Positions 44,135-52,993 of a stretch of 64,000 bases of DNA are shown one piece after another (within the stretch, counting starts at the first letter, position 1; every line of letters starts with the position of its first letter). This stretch comes from Planctomycetota bacterium. Lineage in GTDB: Bacteria; Planctomycetota; UBA1135; GCA-002748355. The notes beneath the pieces are model-generated. The model saw only the letters and a program-made list of their open reading frames with translations, made no database searches and was not told where the DNA came from. A program made the translations under genes and the position numbers. The DNA lies in contig JALUUL010000085.1 in the NCBI GenBank assembly GCA_027021385.1, positions 1-64,000 on the forward strand, read 5' to 3'.

Positions 44135-44782
44135 TCAGCGGAGCGTCCCCGAGAGACGGTGCAGGACGTAGCGGGCGTAGGCCCGCGGGCTCAGTTCGAG
44201 GAACTCGTAGCCGTGCAGGTCCTGCGTCGGAGCGAGGACACGTTCGTAGTAGTCCCGCAGGTCCAGTCGGATGTTCATCGCGGAGGCGTCGTAAGTCGCA
44301 TCCGCGGCCCATAGGACGGCTCCGGTGTGGACGGATACGAGTTCGGACTGGATCCCCATGATCGGAGGTCTGTAGGGTCGCCAGGAGATGATCCGGACCA
44401 GGAGGAGCCCGTCCACCTGGTAGCGCCGGCCGAGTTCGACGAGTTTCTTGGTGGAGAGTCGGCCCTTGATGGCGGTCGGGACGAGGACCTTCCAGTCCTC
44501 GGATTCCTCCGGGAGGCCGAGGACCTGGAACCGCCCGACCGAGGAGAGTTCGCCGAGGAGGATCCTCGTGAAGTCCCTCCTAAGGCGGGGGCTCAAGCTC
44601 TCGCCCGTTACCGGGAGAACGAGCACCCGGCGGATCGTCCGGAGACTCCGTTTCCCTGCCTTCCAGTTGTTGACGGGAACGGGGCGGGGTTCGGGGGCGA
44701 AGAGGAGGGTGCAGGAGGAGAGACCGAGGGCGAGGGCCGCGACGAAGGCTCCCTTTCCTCCTCCTCGGACCCTTGGGTTCAT
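44135..44782 (-). CDS. Lipoprotein of unknown function, flagellar locus
   Basis: 215 residues with a lipobox (LALGLSSC, Cys near residue 24), so exported and lipid-anchored. The body alternates beta strands and helices: RRVLVLPVTGE, RRDFTRILLGELSSVGRFQVL, VDGLLLVRIISWRPYRPP, TGAVLWAADATYDAS. This layout resembles CsgG/LpoB/TolB-type assembly proteins. It is the last gene of the fliA operon and overlaps the upstream coiled-coil lipoprotein as ATGA. It could help assemble basal-body parts at the outer membrane; that is inference from location. Confidence 0.7.
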   Translation of the reverse strand: MNPRVRGGGKGAFVAALALGLSSCTLLFAPEPRPVPVNNWKAGKRSLRTIRRVLVLPVTGESLSPRLRRDFTRILLGELSSVGRFQVLGLPEESEDWKVLVPTAIKGRLSTKKLVELGRRYQVDGLLLVRIISWRPYRPPIMGIQSELVSVHTGAVLWAADATYDASAMNIRLDLRDYYERVLAPTQDLHGYEFLELSPRAYARYVLHRLSGTLR

Positions 44783-45336
44783 TTCAAACTCCCGGGGGTC
44801 GCGTAGGCTTTCGCGGTATCGGCGTCCACCGATCCCGTCCGAGCGAGTTGCTCGGCGAGTTCCCGTTCGGCCGCCGCTATCTTGAGGAGTAGGACTTCCT
44901 GTTCGAGCTTGGCCTTGGCGATAGAGAGGTTGAGGATCCGGGCTTCCCGGTCCCGCACCTTCGTCGCGGCCTCGGCCGCCCGCGCCTCGGCGGCGATCCT
45001 CCCCGCGTGTTCCCGTTCCTTCTCCTTCTCCACCTTTGCCAGGCGCAGCTCGATCGACCGTTTGGCTTCCTGGAGCTTCTTCAAGCGGTTCTCGAGGGCC
45101 ATCCTCGCTTCCTTCTCCCGTTGGAGATCACCCAGGAGAGAAGCGGTTCCGGGCCCCAGGTCGTTGCCGAGTGTCGGACCCTCCGCCAGGTAGGTTCCCG
45201 GGGGTGTCCCCTCCTGCGCGGTTTCCGCCCCGCCGGGCGAGGCGATCGTCCGGAGTCCCTTGCAGGAAACCGGAACGCAGAGGAAGAGGACGAAGGGAAG
45301 GGTGAGGCGGAACGCCGTGTCGGAGCGGACGGTCAT
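44779..45336 (-). CDS. Coiled-coil lipoprotein, flagellar locus
   Basis: 185 residues. A signal segment ends in a lipobox-like LFLCVPVSC (Cys about 25). After a Gly/Pro-rich linker, residues about 70-175 form one long coiled coil of Glu/Lys/Arg/Ala/Leu heptads (LEKRLKKLQEAKRSIELRLAKVEKE type). No family recognised. Its stop overlaps the next lipoprotein gene, and its start follows the small CxC protein gene by 1 nt, so the three are co-expressed. Pairing of a long periplasmic rod with a second lipoprotein suggests an envelope complex. Confidence 0.7.
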   Translation of the reverse strand: MTVRSDTAFRLTLPFVLFLCVPVSCKGLRTIASPGGAETAQEGTPPGTYLAEGPTLGNDLGPGTASLLGDLQREKEARMALENRLKKLQEAKRSIELRLAKVEKEKEREHAGRIAAEARAAEAATKVRDREARILNLSIAKAKLEQEVLLLKIAAAERELAEQLARTGSVDADTAKAYATPGSLK

Positions 45337-45337
45337 C

Positions 45338-45595
45338 TCAAACCTCCTCGATCCGGGCCGTGTCCCCTTCCCCGCCCTCTTCCCCGTAGAGGCAGAGGAC
45401 GGTCAGTTCCTGACCGCAACCGCACCGGATCTCGAGCCTGGCGATCCTGTCTCCTTCGAGGATCGGCTCGACGGCGATCCGGTGGCCGGCGGGATCCTTC
45501 CCCCCGACGACGAGAGGCGCTCCGGCGAGGCGGACCGAGGCCGCTCGGAGCCTGGGCGAGGGGGAAGGGGGATCTGGAGGGGGTTGGACCTTCAC
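45338..45595 (-). CDS. Small protein with a CGC motif, flagellar locus
   Basis: Unrecognised 85-residue protein if read from GTG 45595; an upstream ATG (45643) would overlap the previous gene by 35 nt. After a Pro-rich start it has short strands and an RLEIRCGCGQELTVLCLY segment, whose CxC and later Cys could bind a metal. No transmembrane segment. It lies between an unknown 72-residue gene and the coiled-coil lipoprotein, inside the fliA operon. Confidence 0.55.
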   Translation of the reverse strand: MKVQPPPDPPSPSPRLRAASVRLAGAPLVVGGKDPAGHRIAVEPILEGDRIARLEIRCGCGQELTVLCLYGEEGGEGDTARIEEV

Positions 45596-45608
45596 GAGGG
45601 ACCTATCG

Positions 45609-45827
45609 TCAGGCCCACAGATCCACCTTGAGTTCCTTGTCATCGGAAGTTCCGGGCTCCACGCCCCCCTCGGGCATCGGGAGGAGGGGGCGCCTACTCT
45701 CCTCTCCGGAATCCTCCCCGGAGCCGCGTTCCTCCTTCAGTTCCTTCTCGAAGGCCTCCTTCCCCCCGCCGTCCCCCCGGCGCTTCTGGATCCTGTTCAG
45801 CATCCTCGCAATCCGGGAAACCTCCAT
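45609..45827 (-). CDS. Small charged protein of unknown function
   Basis: 72 residues, mostly charged and probably disordered, with a helical start (SRIARMLNRIQKRR). GGAGGAGG before ATG 45827 is a strong ribosome site, which is the main argument that it is real. It sits 17 nt after fliA in the same operon. Confidence 0.5.
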   Translation of the reverse strand: MEVSRIARMLNRIQKRRGDGGGKEAFEKELKEERGSGEDSGEESRRPLLPMPEGGVEPGTSDDKELKVDLWA

Positions 45828-45844
45828 GGCCTCCTCCGTTCGGT

Positions 45845-46564
45845 TCAGGGACTCCCTTCGATCTGCAGGCGCAGGACGGTCATCGCCTTCGACAGGATCT
45901 GGCTCACTCTGGACTCGGTGACCCCGAGAAGGCTTCCGATCTCCCGCAGTCTGAGACCTTCATAGTGGTAGAGCACGATCACCTGCCGCTGTTGTTCCGG
46001 AAGACCGGCGATCGCGCTCTCGAGCCTCCGGATTCTCTCCTCGGTTTCGACTCTCGCCTCGGGGGACGGCGCTTCGGAGGCCGGTTCCTTGCGGAGGCCC
46101 TCGGTTCCCTCCTGGGCGTCGTCGAAGGAGAGGACCTGGGCGAGGTGCATCGCCGACCATTGCCGGTCGACCTCCTCGGGAGCGAGGTCCAGGGCTTCGG
46201 CGAGTTCGGTGTTCGTGGGTTGCCGTCCGAGTTCGTTGCAGAGCCGTCCGCATTCCAGTTCGAGCCGCTTGAGGCGTTCCCGCGTCGTGCGCGACAGAGG
46301 GTCCTGGCGGCGGATCTCGTCGAGCACAGCCCCTCGGACGGCCGTGTAGGCGTAGGTCTTGAAGCTCGCTCCCTTCCCCGGATCGTAGCTCTCGGCGGCG
46401 TGGATCAGGCCCAGGACCCCTGCGCTGAAGAGGTCCTCCCGCTCGAGGAGGAAGGGAAGCCGATTGCCGATGCGTCCGACGATGTGATGTACGAGAGGAA
46501 GGTATTTCTCGACGAGACGGTCCCTTTCCTCGCGGTTCCTGACCTCTTTCGCGAGAGCCTTCAT
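45845..46564 (-). CDS. fliA: Flagellar sigma factor FliA (sigma-28)
   Basis: 239-residue RNA polymerase sigma factor of the FliA/WhiG group. Region 2 (EKYLPLVHHIVGRIGNRLPF, then EDLFSAGVLGLIHAAESYDPGKGASFKTYAYTAVRGAVLDEIR in parts), region 3 and region 4 (LPEQQRQVIVLYHYEGLRLREIGSLLGVTESRVSQILSKA) are all present. It directs the late flagellar genes and is held by FlgM. ATG 46564 overlaps the stop of the small membrane gene as ATGA. Being inside an operon with a sigma-54-type promoter, it fits an RpoN-then-FliA cascade. Confidence 0.94.
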   Translation of the reverse strand: MKALAKEVRNREERDRLVEKYLPLVHHIVGRIGNRLPFLLEREDLFSAGVLGLIHAAESYDPGKGASFKTYAYTAVRGAVLDEIRRQDPLSRTTRERLKRLELECGRLCNELGRQPTNTELAEALDLAPEEVDRQWSAMHLAQVLSFDDAQEGTEGLRKEPASEAPSPEARVETEERIRRLESAIAGLPEQQRQVIVLYHYEGLRLREIGSLLGVTESRVSQILSKAMTVLRLQIEGSP

Positions 46565-46809
46565 TCGTCACCCTCCCGGCGCTTCCACTCAGCCTGCGCG
46601 AGGGCGGAGAGCAGCGCGTCGGCGAGAGGGAAGAAGAGGAACTTCCCGGTGATTCCGGCGATGAGGGAGGCAAGGATCCCCCGGAGCAATGCCGTGGGCC
46701 AGGTTGCCCCCACGTACAGTGAGCAGAGGTAGACGACCGGGAAGGCCAGCGCGGCCAGATAGGTCGCGGCGGCCTTGGCGAGTCGGCGGGTTCCGGCGTA
46801 TGGCGTCAT
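46561..46809 (-). CDS. Small two-helix membrane protein
   Basis: 82 residues with two transmembrane segments (about 13-34, AAATYLAALAFPVVYLCSLYVG, and 40-65, TALLRGILASLIAGITGKFLFF) and a charged C-terminus. No family recognised. It is placed between flhG and fliA and is coupled to fliA by an ATGA overlap. It might anchor something at the flagellar pole. Confidence 0.6.
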   Translation of the reverse strand: MTPYAGTRRLAKAAATYLAALAFPVVYLCSLYVGATWPTALLRGILASLIAGITGKFLFFPLADALLSALAQAEWKRREGDE

Positions 46810-46892
46810 CGGGAGTCGTGACCGGTCGGGAGAGGACCATGTCCGTCTCCGATGTCATCGGACGAATAGGGTCCCGGGCTGAAGAGGAGGGT

Positions 46893-46907
46893 GGGCTCGC
46901 GGAGCCC
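46893..46907. terminator. Hairpin after flhG
   Basis: GGGCTC (46893-46898) and GAGCCC (46902-46907) form a 6-bp stem with a 3-nt loop in the 107-nt gap between flhG and the small membrane gene. No T-run follows. It may attenuate read-through or stabilise the upstream part of the message. Confidence 0.3.
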
Positions 46908-46916
46908 GGTTCCGGT

Positions 46917-47795
46917 TCAATCGAGGCAGGCCGAGGTGACGCGATCGCGGGGGCGGGTCTTCAACGCCCCGAGGGCGTTGGCGCAGAGAGCCGACAGGTT
47001 CCGGGCCAGTTCCGGAACGGGTTCCTTCCGGAGGCAGAAGGGGTGCTGGTTCCGGATCGAACGCCGGACTTCGGGAGAATCCGGGAACCATCCGAGGAAG
47101 TCGGGTTCGGCGCCGAGAAAGCGCCTGGAGACCTTGCCGAGGCGTGTGGCGGTCAGAAGGGCTTCTTCACGGTTCCGGACCCGGTTGACGACGAGGCCGG
47201 TTCGGATCCCCGGGCGAAGCCCTTCCGCGACCTTCAGGAGAGCGTAGGCGTCGGTGACCGAGGCCGGGTCGGGCTGGGTCACGAGGAGGTTCAGGTCGGC
47301 GAGGTCAAGAGCGCCCCGGACCCAAGGGCCGATCCCCGCTCCGGTGTCGAGCACGATGAGGTCGAGGTCCCTGGATACGGGGGCGAGCTTCTCGAGGATC
47401 CGGGAAGGAGCGAGGGGCTCGTGGAGAAGGGCGATTCGATCTTCCTCCCGGAGGTCGCGGGGCGTTCCTCCGGGGACGATCCTCAGGCCGTGGGGGCCGA
47501 TCAGGACCGCCTCCTCCGGCTCGACCTTGCCGGAGAACACGTCCAGGACGGAGAAGGCCGGGCGCAACCTCAGGTGGACGTCGACGTTGGCGAGACCCGG
47601 ATCCAGGTCGACGAGCAGGCACCGCCTACCGGTCCGGGCGATCTCGAGGGAGAGATTGACGCTGAGGAGGGTCTTGCCGACTCCGCCCTTGCCGCTCGTT
47701 ACGGCCAGAACCGGAGGGCGGGGGGAAACCGCACGCCGATCGAGTTCCATGCGGCGGAGGGTCGCGGCCTGGTCGGGACGTGGGATCCGCATCAT
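46917..47795 (-). CDS. flhG: Flagellar number and placement ATPase FlhG
   Basis: MinD/ParA-type ATPase, 292 residues. Deviant Walker A SGKGGVGKT (about 35-43), switch II region VLDTGAGIGPW (about 145-157) and the C-terminal helix characteristic of membrane-associating family members. An N-terminal QAATLRRM (about 9-16) matches the DQAxxLR motif by which FlhG activates FlhF. ATG 47795 overlaps the flhF stop as ATGA. It limits flagella to the right number and site. Confidence 0.92.
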   Translation of the reverse strand: MMRIPRPDQAATLRRMELDRRAVSPRPPVLAVTSGKGGVGKTLLSVNLSLEIARTGRRCLLVDLDPGLANVDVHLRLRPAFSVLDVFSGKVEPEEAVLIGPHGLRIVPGGTPRDLREEDRIALLHEPLAPSRILEKLAPVSRDLDLIVLDTGAGIGPWVRGALDLADLNLLVTQPDPASVTDAYALLKVAEGLRPGIRTGLVVNRVRNREEALLTATRLGKVSRRFLGAEPDFLGWFPDSPEVRRSIRNQHPFCLRKEPVPELARNLSALCANALGALKTRPRDRVTSACLD

Positions 47796-48769
47796 GCGCG
47801 CTCCATCGGGAGAAGAGTCCGTGCGAGATCGGCCGGACGGGCGCGCCGGATGTCCTCGGGGACACGTTGGCCGTCGGTCACGAAGCTCAAGGGGAGGTCC
47901 TGTTCGATCATGAGGGAGACGGCTTCGCCGGGGTTCTCGGTCTCGTCCCACTTGGTCAGAAGGAAGGCGTCGGGCCGGAAGACCCCGAAGGCTCGGATGG
48001 TCTTCAAGAGATCCCTCCGCTTTCCGGTGCAGGGAAGGCAGAGATGCACGTCGATCGGCAGATTCTTGAACCAGTTCCGGAGGGCCTGCAGGGAGACCGC
48101 GTCCTTCGGACTCCGGCCCGTCGTGTCGATATAGACCCGATCGGAGGAGTGAGCTTCCTTCAGGGCTTCCCTGAGGTCCGCGGGCGAGAAGACGACGCGG
48201 AACGAGGCTCCGCACATGTCGGCGAAGGCTTTCAACTGATCGACCGCCGCGATCCGGAAGGTGTCGGTCGTCAGGATCGCGACCCGTTCCCCCCGTTCAT
48301 GGACGGCCCGCGCCGCCAGTTTCGCGAGCGTCGTCGTCTTCCCGACCCCTGTGGGGCCGACCATGGCCATGACCTTCCCCTCGGGCCGGTTCCGCTCCTT
48401 GAGCAGGCCGCCGAGGATTTTCCGCAGGACGCCGGGCAGGGAGGGATCGCCCTTTTCGCAGAGGAAGGGGTCCAGGCCCCGGATTGCCTCGAGAAGCACG
48501 CCGACAACGCGGTCGGACAGTCCGCGGTCCAACAGGTGTTCTCCGAGAGGACGGAAACCCTCGGGCCACGCGCGGGTCGACGCGGGCCGGATCCTCGATC
48601 TCCCGTCGTTTCCGGAAGGGGGGGAGGAGGGACTTTCCCTGCGCACCAGGAGCATGGCTTTGCCGTTCCGGAAACCGGACTCGATGATCAAGGCATCCCT
48701 GCCGATCTCCTTTTCGACCCTCGCCAGGGCCTCCGCCATCGTCCGTCCTGTGATGCGTCTCAGGATCAT
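47792..48769 (-). CDS. flhF: SRP-type GTPase FlhF
   Basis: 325 residues. N-terminal basic part is shorter than usual; the NG domain has G1 GPTGVGKTTTLAKLA, then TTDTFRIAAVDQLKAFAD, G3 DTTGRSPKD and G4 LTKWDET (TKxD, with Trp at the variable place). FlhF marks the pole and recruits the first flagellar proteins. Its ATG overlaps the flhA stop as ATGA and its stop overlaps flhG. Confidence 0.94.
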   Translation of the reverse strand: MILRRITGRTMAEALARVEKEIGRDALIIESGFRNGKAMLLVRRESPSSPPSGNDGRSRIRPASTRAWPEGFRPLGEHLLDRGLSDRVVGVLLEAIRGLDPFLCEKGDPSLPGVLRKILGGLLKERNRPEGKVMAMVGPTGVGKTTTLAKLAARAVHERGERVAILTTDTFRIAAVDQLKAFADMCGASFRVVFSPADLREALKEAHSSDRVYIDTTGRSPKDAVSLQALRNWFKNLPIDVHLCLPCTGKRRDLLKTIRAFGVFRPDAFLLTKWDETENPGEAVSLMIEQDLPLSFVTDGQRVPEDIRRARPADLARTLLPMERA

Positions 48770-50844
48770 GCGGCCGCCTCCTCGAGTCGAATGCGTGAAC
48801 AGACGTCGACGTTCGCGACATGGGCGATTTCCTGGTAACTCAGGACCGAGGCTCCGGGAACGGCGCCGATCACGGCTTCCGCGAGGAAGGGGCGGAGCGC
48901 GGCGCGGGTCACGAGGATCGGCGCCCTCCCCTCGCGGACGAGGCCCGCGAGGACCTCGGCGGTCTGCTCGACGAAGCGTCCAATCGCACCCTCGGCGAGG
49001 ATTCCCTGCCCCTTGCCCTGGCCGGTCATCGCGGTCAGGAGGGCGTTCTCGAGTTCGGCGTCGATCGTCGCGACCTTCAGGTCCCTTCCGGAGCCGAGCA
49101 GAGGCTCGACGATTGTCCTGGAAAGCCTGAGGCGCACGGCTTCGACGAGGTGGCGGGAGTCCTTGCTCTCCTCCGCCGCGTCGCCGACGGCCTCGAGGAT
49201 CGTCGCGAGATCCCGGATCGGGACCTGTTCCTTCAGGAGGAGACCCAGGATCCTCTGGACCTGGGAGAGGCTCAGGATCTTCGGCACGGTTTCCTCGACG
49301 ATCGTCGGATGCGATTGTTTGAGGTTGTCGAGGAGGGCCTGGACGTCTTCCCGGTTCAGGATCTCGTGAGCCTGCTTCTTGATGATCTCACTCAAGTGCG
49401 TGATCAGGACCGAGGGGGCGTCGATGACCGTGTAGCCCAAGACCTCGGCCTTCTCCTTCCGGGTCTCGGGGATCCACTTCGCGGGAAGCCCGAAGGCGGG
49501 CTCGACGGCCTCGAATCCCTCGATCTCAGGGATCCCTCCGGAGGGATCGATGACGAGATACTGGCCGACCCTCAATTCCCCGGAAGCGATCTCGCTTCCC
49601 CCGAGGAGGATCTTGTATTCGTTCGGGTCGATCTGGACCTCGTCCTTGACCCGGATCGGAGGGATGACAATGCCGTGGGTCCCGGCGAATTGGCGGCGCA
49701 TCGAAGCGATGTTCTCGAGGAGCCCCCCGTGCCTGCCGGGATCGACGATCGGAATCAGCCGGTACCCGATACGGATGCCCAGGCGATCGACCTTCAGGAG
49801 TTCCTGGATCCTCTGCTCCTCGTCGGGTTCGGAGGAAGCTGCTTCCTCGGCGCTCTCGCGTTCCCGCTCCCGTTCCTCCTCCTTGCGGGTGCGGGAAGAG
49901 AGGAGGAGCAGGGACCCTCCGAGGATCAGGAACGGGGTCAGCGGGAGGCCGGGAACGATGCCGAGGCCGCAGAGGACGAGTCCGGCCGTTCGGAGGCTCC
50001 CCTCCCGCCCGATGAGCTGGCCCGCGATCTCTCCGCCCAGGTCTTCCTTCGAGGCGGCCTTCGTGACGAGGATGCCCGAGGCGACCGAGACGATCAGGCT
50101 CGGGATCTGGGAGACGAGCCCGTCGCCGACGGTCAGGATCGTGTAGGTCTGGAGCGCCTGACCGATCTCGAGTCCCCTCATCAGGGTCCCGATGAGGATC
50201 CCCCCGAGGATGTTGATCGCCGTGATGATCAGGCCTGCGATTGCGTCTCCACGGATGAACTTGCCGGCGCCGTCCATGGCTCCGTAGAACTCGCTCTCCC
50301 TCGCAATTTCCGCCCGGCGCTCCTTCGCCTCCTCGTTTGTCAGGATGCCGGCGTTCAAGTCCGCGTCGATGGCCATCTGTTTGCCCGGCATCGCGTCCAG
50401 GGTGAACCTTGCGGCCACTTCCGCGATCCGGTTCTGCCCCTTCGTGATGACGACGAACTGGATGACGATCAGGATCAGGAAGACGACGGTTCCGATGACG
50501 TAGTTCCCGCCGACGACGAAGTCGCCGAAGGCTCGGATGACCGAGCCCGCGTCCCCTTGGAGGAGGATCAGCCGCGTCGAGGCGACGTTGAGGGAGAGCC
50601 GCAGAAGGGCGGAGAAGAGGATGACCGAGGGAAAGGTGCTGAAGTCCAGCGGTCGGTTGGCGGAGAGGGTGGTCATCAGGATGAGCAGGCTGAGACTGAC
50701 GTTCAGCGTGATCATCAGATCCATCAGGAAGGTCGGGAGCGGGATGATCAGGACGGCGAGAAGGCCGAGGAAGCCCCCGACCAGCATCGCGTTCGCCTTC
50801 CTGTTGAAGGATTCTCCTCGGATCGCCTGGATGCCCTGCGTCAT
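48766..50844 (-). CDS. flhA: Flagellar export gate protein FlhA
   Basis: 692 residues: eight transmembrane segments in the first half and a cytoplasmic docking domain. The conserved FHIPEP region appears as GDFVVGGNYVIGTVVFLI, FTLDAMPGKQMAIDADL and GAMDGAGKFIRGDA. It forms the export ring that receives substrates and chaperones. Its ATG overlaps the flhB stop as ATGA, and its stop overlaps flhF. Confidence 0.96.
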   Translation of the reverse strand: MTQGIQAIRGESFNRKANAMLVGGFLGLLAVLIIPLPTFLMDLMITLNVSLSLLILMTTLSANRPLDFSTFPSVILFSALLRLSLNVASTRLILLQGDAGSVIRAFGDFVVGGNYVIGTVVFLILIVIQFVVITKGQNRIAEVAARFTLDAMPGKQMAIDADLNAGILTNEEAKERRAEIARESEFYGAMDGAGKFIRGDAIAGLIITAINILGGILIGTLMRGLEIGQALQTYTILTVGDGLVSQIPSLIVSVASGILVTKAASKEDLGGEIAGQLIGREGSLRTAGLVLCGLGIVPGLPLTPFLILGGSLLLLSSRTRKEEERERERESAEEAASSEPDEEQRIQELLKVDRLGIRIGYRLIPIVDPGRHGGLLENIASMRRQFAGTHGIVIPPIRVKDEVQIDPNEYKILLGGSEIASGELRVGQYLVIDPSGGIPEIEGFEAVEPAFGLPAKWIPETRKEKAEVLGYTVIDAPSVLITHLSEIIKKQAHEILNREDVQALLDNLKQSHPTIVEETVPKILSLSQVQRILGLLLKEQVPIRDLATILEAVGDAAEESKDSRHLVEAVRLRLSRTIVEPLLGSGRDLKVATIDAELENALLTAMTGQGKGQGILAEGAIGRFVEQTAEVLAGLVREGRAPILVTRAALRPFLAEAVIGAVPGASVLSYQEIAHVANVDVCSRIRLEEAAA

Positions 50845-51917
50845 CGGGTCGCCGCCTCCTTATCGAGTTCCATGACCTTCGCCAGGACCGTCGCCACGGC
50901 CTTGTAGAAGCGGGGCGGGATCTCTTCCCCGAGACCGACCCCGCGGAAGAGGGCGCGGGCGAGGGGGGGCTCTTCCCAGATCGGGACTCCGGCCCCGGCG
51001 GCGATCTCCCGGATCCTCAGGGCGGTCCGGTCGCTCCCTTTCGCGACCACCGTCGGGGCGCTCATCTCCGTCCGTTCGTATTTCAGGGCGACAGCGAAGT
51101 GCGTCGGGTTCGTGATTACGACGTCGGCCTTGGGGACCTCTTCCATCATCCGCCGGCGGGCGATCTCCCGTTGCGCCCTCTTGATCCGCGCTTTGATCTC
51201 CGGGTCGCCCTCGGTGCTCTTCTGTTCGTCCTTGATCTCCTGCTTGGACATCCTCATGTCGCGGGCGAACTGCCAGCGCTGGTAGAAGAGGTCGCCGATC
51301 GCGATCAGAAGGAGGGGGAAGGCGATCCAGTAGAGCGTTTCGATGATGATCTCCGCGACGATGGAAGCCGCCTCGGAGAACGGGATCTCGGAGAGCAGGA
51401 GGATGCGGGGCCATTCGTCCCTCATGTTCCACCATAGGACCCCGCCGATGACGGCGAGCTTTCCGGCGGAGACGATCGACTTCGCGAAGGTCTTCAGGCT
51501 GACGAGACGGCCGAGCCCCGAGACGGGGTTCATCTTGGCCAGGTTCGGCTTCAGGGGTTCGAAGGTGATCAGAAAGCCGACCTGGGCGAGCCCGGTCAGG
51601 ATCGAGGTCAGGACGAGCCCCAGCATCAGGGGGAGAAGGACCTTCGCGATGCCGGCGAGGGTCGACCCGAGGAGGAGGAGCGCCCAATCCTTGTCCGGGT
51701 CGGAAGGAACCTCGAGCGAGAGTCCGGATTCGAGGCTCTCCTCCAGGAACTTCGAAAGCGCGGGTCCAAAGGCCTGGAGGATCGCGATGGCGGCGAGAAG
51801 GAGGGTGGCCATCGAAAGTTCCTGGGACCTCGCGACCTGCCCTTTCCCGCGGGCCTCGGAGAGCCGCTTCGCGGTCGCGGGTTCGGTCTTGTCGTCGCGG
51901 TCGTCGAAGAGTCCCAT
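50841..51917 (-). CDS. flhB: Flagellar export switch protein FlhB
   Basis: 358 residues: N-terminal KTEPATAKRLSEARGKGQVARS, four transmembrane segments, and a cytoplasmic domain with the autocleavage site NPTHFAVALKY intact. Self-cleavage between Asn and Pro changes export from hook to filament subunits with FliK. It sits between fliR and flhA as in most bacteria. Confidence 0.96.
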   Translation of the reverse strand: MGLFDDRDDKTEPATAKRLSEARGKGQVARSQELSMATLLLAAIAILQAFGPALSKFLEESLESGLSLEVPSDPDKDWALLLLGSTLAGIAKVLLPLMLGLVLTSILTGLAQVGFLITFEPLKPNLAKMNPVSGLGRLVSLKTFAKSIVSAGKLAVIGGVLWWNMRDEWPRILLLSEIPFSEAASIVAEIIIETLYWIAFPLLLIAIGDLFYQRWQFARDMRMSKQEIKDEQKSTEGDPEIKARIKRAQREIARRRMMEEVPKADVVITNPTHFAVALKYERTEMSAPTVVAKGSDRTALRIREIAAGAGVPIWEEPPLARALFRGVGLGEEIPPRFYKAVATVLAKVMELDKEAATR

Positions 51918-51920
51918 GGA

Positions 51921-52697
51921 TCAGGTCCTCCCCATCGCCCGGGCCATGGCCTCGACCGAATCCAGGAGGTCGTCGAAGGCCCCGTAGAGGAGCGGTCCCA
52001 GCCCCGCGAGGAAGATCATCATGGCGACGAGGGCGACGAGGATCCGGACGGCGAAGGCGAACTCCATCATGTTGATCTGGGGGACCGCCCGGGCCAGGAC
52101 GACGAGGGTGATCGTCAGCAGCATCATCGTCGCGTAGACCGGAACCGCCAGGCGCACGCCGAGCGCAAGGCTGTCCGTCGTCAATCGGATCAAGCCCTGC
52201 TTCATGGCCTCGAGGTTCCACTCGGAACCGATCGGGATGTCCCGGAAGGAGTTCGAGAGGATGAGGAAGACGCGGTGGTGGGCGTTGACCGAGAAGAGGA
52301 AGAGCCAGACCAGCGTCTCCATGAACCTGCCGACGACGGGAGTGGACACCCCCGTGTTGGGATCCATGACCTGCGAGAGTCCGAATCCCATCTCGCGACC
52401 GATCAGGACGCCCGTGATCCGGAAGGTCGTGATGAGGATCTGGACGGCGAATCCGATCGCGAGACCGAGGAGGACTTCCCTCCCGCAGAGGAAGATCAGT
52501 TCAGGCAGGCTGTCGGGCGCAGGAAAGGCGACGGGGTTGCTCGCGTAGACCGCGGTTGAGAGTCCTCCCGCGAGGACCAGTCGCGGAAGCCTGCCCTCGC
52601 TCGTGGCCCCGAGCAGGAGCATGGACACGACCATTGCCGTGACCCTGCAGAAGGTCAGGAGGATCCCGGGCAGCCAGGAGAGCAGGAGGAAGGTCAT
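51921..52697 (-). CDS. fliR: Flagellar export gate protein FliR
   Basis: 258 residues, six transmembrane segments, conserved FCRVTAMVVSMLLLG start and GREVLLGLAIGF, REMGFGLSQVMDPNTG and VPVYATMMLL regions. With FliP and FliQ it builds the helical gate. ATG 52697 is taken because the upstream part of the frame is shadow; the gap from fliQ is 7 nt and flhB starts 3 nt after its stop. Confidence 0.94.
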   Translation of the reverse strand: MTFLLLSWLPGILLTFCRVTAMVVSMLLLGATSEGRLPRLVLAGGLSTAVYASNPVAFPAPDSLPELIFLCGREVLLGLAIGFAVQILITTFRITGVLIGREMGFGLSQVMDPNTGVSTPVVGRFMETLVWLFLFSVNAHHRVFLILSNSFRDIPIGSEWNLEAMKQGLIRLTTDSLALGVRLAVPVYATMMLLTITLVVLARAVPQINMMEFAFAVRILVALVAMMIFLAGLGPLLYGAFDDLLDSVEAMARAMGRT

Positions 52698-52704
52698 CGT
52701 TCGG

Positions 52705-52983
52705 TCAGAGGGAGAGTCCCGCGAAAGACGTGAGCCTCGTGAAGAGACCCGTCGCGAAGTCCAGAAGGAGGTTGAGGATCCAGGGGAGCAGGAGGAGGAG
52801 GGTCCCGACGACGGCGAGCATCTTCGGGACAAGGGTCAGGGTCTGTTCCTGGATGCTCGTGATCGTCTGCATCAGGCTGATGAAGAGGCCCACCGCCATG
52901 CCGACCATGAGGGCCGGAGCGACGATCTTGATCGCGAGCAGGAGGGTGTCTCTCGAGAGGTCGATGACCAGCGCCGTATCCAT
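52705..52983 (-). CDS. fliQ: Flagellar export gate protein FliQ
   Basis: 92 residues forming two transmembrane helices with SLMQTITSIQEQTLTLVPKMLAV between, the family hallmark. Sits 10 nt after fliP. Confidence 0.95.
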   Translation of the reverse strand: MDTALVIDLSRDTLLLAIKIVAPALMVGMAVGLFISLMQTITSIQEQTLTLVPKMLAVVGTLLLLLPWILNLLLDFATGLFTRLTSFAGLSL

Positions 52984-52993
52984 TTCGGGATCC

